DNA of 30,164 nt from Cellulomonas_A sp047229345 (GTDB taxonomy: Bacteria; Actinomycetota; Actinomycetes; Actinomycetales; Cellulomonadaceae), in NCBI RefSeq assembly GCF_047229345.1, contig NZ_JBFTER010000054.1:1-30164 (forward strand), written 5' to 3'. Below, in pieces: positions 29,331-30,164 of the stretch. The notes beneath the pieces are model-generated. The model saw nothing but the letters and a program-made list of their open reading frames with translations. It made no database searches and was not told the origin of the DNA. The position numbers and the translations under genes are program-made. Within the stretch, counting starts at the first letter, position 1. Every line of letters starts with the position of its first letter.

Positions 29331-30164
29331 CTACGACGCGGCGCCGGCACCCGACCGCCCGGCGACGAGCGCCGCGACGCCGTCGAGGATGAGCCCTGCC
29401 CCGAAGTCGAGGTCGGGGTCGTCGGGCGTCGGGTCGTCGAAGGCGAACGCACCCTCCTCGACGGCCAGCGCGAGCGCGGGGTGCTCGTCCGGTCGCACGA
29501 GGGCCGCGATGATCGCGCCGTAGTCGGCGACGCGCGGGGTGTCGTCGTCCTGCGGCTCGGCGGCGGCGCTCTCGTAGGCGGTGAACTCGCTCGCGAGCCG
29601 TGCCTCGCTGAGCGCGTGCGACGCGAGCAGGGCGGCGACGCCGAGCTTCTCGGCCGCGTGCAGACCCGTCCCGTCGAGCGCACCGACCATCGCCTCCATC
29701 CACGCGAGGCGGTGCGGGCCGGTGGCGTGCAGGGCGGCGTCGCTCTGCGCGAGCCAGGGGTGCGCCCGCAGGACCGGGCCCTGTGCGCGCACGAGCTGTT
29801 CGAGGCGGGGCCGCCAGCCGTCCGGCGCTCCGGGCTCGGGCGCCGGGGGCGGCCCGACGGCGGAGTCGGCCATGAGCGCGAGGACCTCGTCCTTCGACGA
29901 GACGTAGCGGTACAGGGACATCGTCGTGAAGCCGAGCGACTCGGCGAGCCGGGCCATGGACACCGCGCCGAGGCCCTCGGCGTCGGCGAGCGCGACGGCG
30001 GCGTCGGCGATGCGGTCGAGCGTCAGGCTCGGGCGCGGGCCGCGCCGGGGCGGCTCGGCGGCGCGCCAGAGGACCTCGACGTCGCGGGGCAGGCGGACCG
30101 GGCGCTCGGGAGTCTCGTCGGCGGGGGCGAGCCCGGCGCGGGCGGCTCGGCGCCGGGCCTCGGC
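29331..30164 (-). CDS. TetR/AcrR family regulator, 5' end outside the window
   Basis: At least 277 residues, open to the right edge. The DNA-binding domain is LTLDRIADAAVALADAEGLG, then AVSMARLAESLGFTTMSLYRYVSSKDEVLALM. The C-terminal part has RLEQLVRAQGPVLRAHPWLAQ, then HRLAWMEAMVGALDGTGL, and LLASHALSEARLASE, resembling the TetR_C_1 ligand-binding domain of tetracycline-repressor type. About 45 residues precede the HTH (including PRDVEVLWRAAEPPRRGPRPS), a longer lead than most TetR proteins have. No ATG or GTG lies upstream of 29963 within the window, so the true start is outside. Starts at GTG 29963 or ATG 29957 would cut off the first HTH helix and are rejected. The target, typically a divergent transporter, would lie to the right. 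Confidence 0.85.
   Translation of the reverse strand, partial: AEARRRAARAGLAPADETPERPVRLPRDVEVLWRAAEPPRRGPRPSLTLDRIADAAVALADAEGLGAVSMARLAESLGFTTMSLYRYVSSKDEVLALMADSAVGPPPAPEPGAPDGWRPRLEQLVRAQGPVLRAHPWLAQSDAALHATGPHRLAWMEAMVGALDGTGLHAAEKLGVAALLASHALSEARLASEFTAYESAAAEPQDDDTPRVADYGAIIAALVRPDEHPALALAVEEGAFAFDDPTPDDPDLDFGAGLILDGVAALVAGRSGAGAAS

Noticed and set aside
1..30164. tRNA, rRNA, insertion sequence or phage genes
   Set aside because: I saw no CCA-type cloverleaf, rRNA motif, transposase, integrase or terminal inverted repeat pair in reading both strands. Very short or diverged elements could be missed by eye.

Overview
The window comes from a high-GC actinobacterium. GC-rich third codon positions, frequent GTG starts, TANNNT-type -10 boxes and several leaderless-looking starts all fit, and so do the families present: F420-type oxidoreductases, an EspR-like regulator and actinobacterial DUFs. 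A Cellulomonas-like member of the Micrococcales is my best guess, but this is inference. I see no rRNA, tRNA, CRISPR array, insertion sequence or phage gene. The region looks like ordinary chromosome with many short tandem repeats between genes.

Layout: (1) 1-5138: a DUF427 protein cut by the left edge, DUF4304, a PPOX/F420 oxidoreductase, DUF4287, a GalE-type epimerase, a class I/II aminotransferase and an 88-residue unknown protein. (2) 5341-8161: a minus-strand cassette of EspR-like regulator, ImmA/IrrE-like zinc peptidase and DUF6545 membrane protein with overlapping ends, divergent from a PAP2-like membrane protein. (3) 8254-12094: a MOSC/ABM-domain pair on the minus strand; then a lactate/malate dehydrogenase-like gene coupled to an ACT-domain gene with a VPGGR repeat, and a Ddn-hemerythrin fusion. 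(4) 12289-17485: the glycine cleavage operon gcvP-gcvT-gcvH behind a tandem glycine riboswitch. (5) 17812-23472: a stand-alone LuxR-type HTH protein, a MutT-like Nudix hydrolase, a GAF-EAL protein, an Hsp20 behind a CIRCE operator, and a large secreted protein with three C-terminal repeats. (6) 23578-27302: a shared terminator and the metF-metE methionine operon behind a SAM-I riboswitch, all on the minus strand. (7) 27504-30164: a histidine phosphatase, 3-methyladenine DNA glycosylase I and a TetR regulator cut by the right edge, with three families of short tandem repeats in the gaps.

Genes working together: glycine cleavage (P, T and H proteins, glycine-sensed) supplies methylene-THF. MetF reduces methylene-THF to methyl-THF, and MetE uses methyl-THF to make methionine, with SAM as the sensed end product. 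The window therefore holds two riboswitch-controlled arms of one-carbon metabolism. The least understood unit is the EspR-like/ImmA/DUF6545 cassette, a plausible membrane-to-protease-to-repressor signalling module. The ACT protein with an in-frame minisatellite, coupled to a dehydrogenase, comes second.
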